In this document: piece by piece, positions 5,159-5,747 of the stretch
How positions within the stretch are numbered: the stretch's first letter is position 1
Layout of the letters: each line of letters opens with the position of its first letter
DNA from: Selenomonadaceae bacterium
Lineage (GTDB): Bacteria; Bacillota; Negativicutes; Selenomonadales; Selenomonadaceae
Reading direction: 5' to 3'
NCBI GenBank assembly: GCA_016280345.1
Contig: JAEEGN010000281.1
Span: 1 to 5,747, forward strand
DNA length: 5,747 bases
The notes under the pieces: generated by a model
Seen by the model: only the letters and a program-made list of their open reading frames with translations
Database searches by the model: none
Told to the model about the DNA's origin: nothing
Program-made: the position numbers and the translations under genes

Positions 5159-5747
5159 ATGCTGGACGGGAAGAAGATCGTCCTGGGCGTGACCGGCGGC
5201 ATCGCCGCCTATAAGGCGGTGGAGGTCGCCAGCCGGCTGCGCAAGGCGGGGGCCGAGGTGCACGTCATCATGACGCGGGCGGCGAAGGAGTTCGTGACGG
5301 AGCTCACTTTCCGCGAGATCAGCGGCCAGCCGGTGGCGTCGGATATGTGGGCGCCGGTGACGCACTGGAACGTGGCCCACGTCGCGCTGGCGAATCTCGC
5401 CGACGCGGTGCTGGTGGCCCCGGCCACGGCGAATCTCCTGGCGAAGGCGGCCCTCGGCATTGCCGACGACATGCTGACGACGACGCTGCTGGCGACGGCG
5501 GCGCCGGTTTTCTTCGCGCCGGCGATGAACAGCCGGATGTAGGAGAATCCGGCGACGCAGCAGAACATCGCGGCGCTCCGGGCGCGGGGCGCCCGTAGCA
5601 TCGAGCCGGACAGCGGCCACCTCGCCTGCGGGCCGGACGGCCCCGGCCGCCTGCCGGAGCCGGCGATGCTGGTGGCGGCGCTGGAGGATTTCTTCCGGGC
5701 GGGGCAGTCCCTCGCGGGTCAAAACATTTTGGTTACGGCGGCGGGGA
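5159..5747 (+). pseudogene. coaBC: CoaBC (phosphopantothenoylcysteine decarboxylase/ligase), interrupted by in-frame TAG, 3' end outside window
   Basis: CoaBC joins cysteine to 4'-phosphopantothenate (CoaB, C-terminal half) and decarboxylates the product to phosphopantetheine (CoaC, N-terminal flavoprotein) in coenzyme A synthesis. The start ATG 5159 follows GAGGAGG (5143-5149). The CoaC part shows VTGGIAAYKA (11-20), the active-site His74 in NVAHVALANLADAVLVAPAT, and PAMNSRM (121-127). Codon 128 (5540-5542) is TAG. It stands where the family's PxMNxxM[W/Y] motif has Trp or Tyr. The same frame then continues with ENPATQQNIAALRARGA, EPDSGHLACGPDGPGRLPEP and GQNILVTAAG to the last base with no further stop. 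Cys157 in LACG is the expected catalytic Cys (E. coli Cys158). Termination at TAG would leave 127 residues without that Cys, the flap or the CoaB ligase. Because coaBC is normally essential and no other damage is visible, a sequence error or a very recent mutation is likelier than old decay. Confidence 0.85.
5540..5542 (+). other. In-frame amber codon inside coaBC
   Basis: TAG replaces the codon that should encode Trp or Tyr right after PAMNSRM. One base change from TGG, TAC or TAT would produce it. All eight other gene ends in the window use TGA (seven) or TAA (one), so TAG is not used as a normal terminator here, though eight genes are too few to argue for recoding. Confidence 0.9.

Noticed and set aside
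4067..5722. 551-codon open frame on the minus strand across remA, gmk, rpoZ and coaBC
   Set aside because: It is antisense to four well-recognised genes, is Arg/Pro/His-rich as expected for the shadow of GC-rich codons, and shows no family motif. A long stop-free antisense frame is common at this GC content.
1..5747. CRISPR arrays, tRNA or rRNA genes, insertion sequences, attachment sites
   Set aside because: No regularly spaced repeats, cloverleaf-like segments, transposase or integrase sequence, or flanking target duplications were seen on either strand.

Overview
The window is a GC-rich stretch of bacterial chromosome. Gene content and order point to a Bacillota (Firmicutes) anaerobe. The run yicC - remA (DUF370) - gmk - rpoZ - coaBC is a classic Bacillota block, RemA/DUF370 is typical of that phylum, and the purL fragment looks like the long type fused to a glutaminase that many Clostridia and Negativicutes carry. 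A GC-rich member of Negativicutes or Clostridia is my best guess; this rests on remembered synteny, not on a search.

Layout. Positions 1-354 (+) are the 3' end of purL, closed by a hairpin at 381-427 that can act on both strands. Positions 457-1934 (-) hold a compact two-gene unit: a small SAF-domain subunit (1635-1934) followed by a large UxaA/GarD/SuyB-family subunit (457-1617), together a split sugar-acid-type dehydratase or lyase of unknown substrate. It reads toward purL and shares the terminator. Positions 1935-2157 are an AT-richer divergent promoter region with one good sigma-70-type promoter in each direction and several repeat elements that could be operators. Positions 2158-5747 (+) carry a tightly spaced operon-like series: dapF, yicC, remA, gmk, rpoZ and the start of coaBC, which runs off the window.

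The plus-strand genes are housekeeping: meso-diaminopimelate for lysine and cell wall, a YicC-type endoribonuclease, a RemA-type DNA-binding regulator, GMP kinase, RNA polymerase omega and the first part of coenzyme A synthesis. The minus-strand pair is the accessory part and probably serves catabolism of a hydroxy or sugar acid.

The most striking observation is an in-frame TAG in coaBC (5540-5542). It sits in the conserved PxMNxxM[W/Y] motif, and the reading frame continues afterwards with clear CoaBC sequence, including the expected catalytic Cys. This is a nonsense mutation, a sequence error, or (least likely) amber readthrough. I found no convincing undescribed multi-gene system; the rest of the window is conventional, with some repeat structures in the divergent promoter region that deserve checking.
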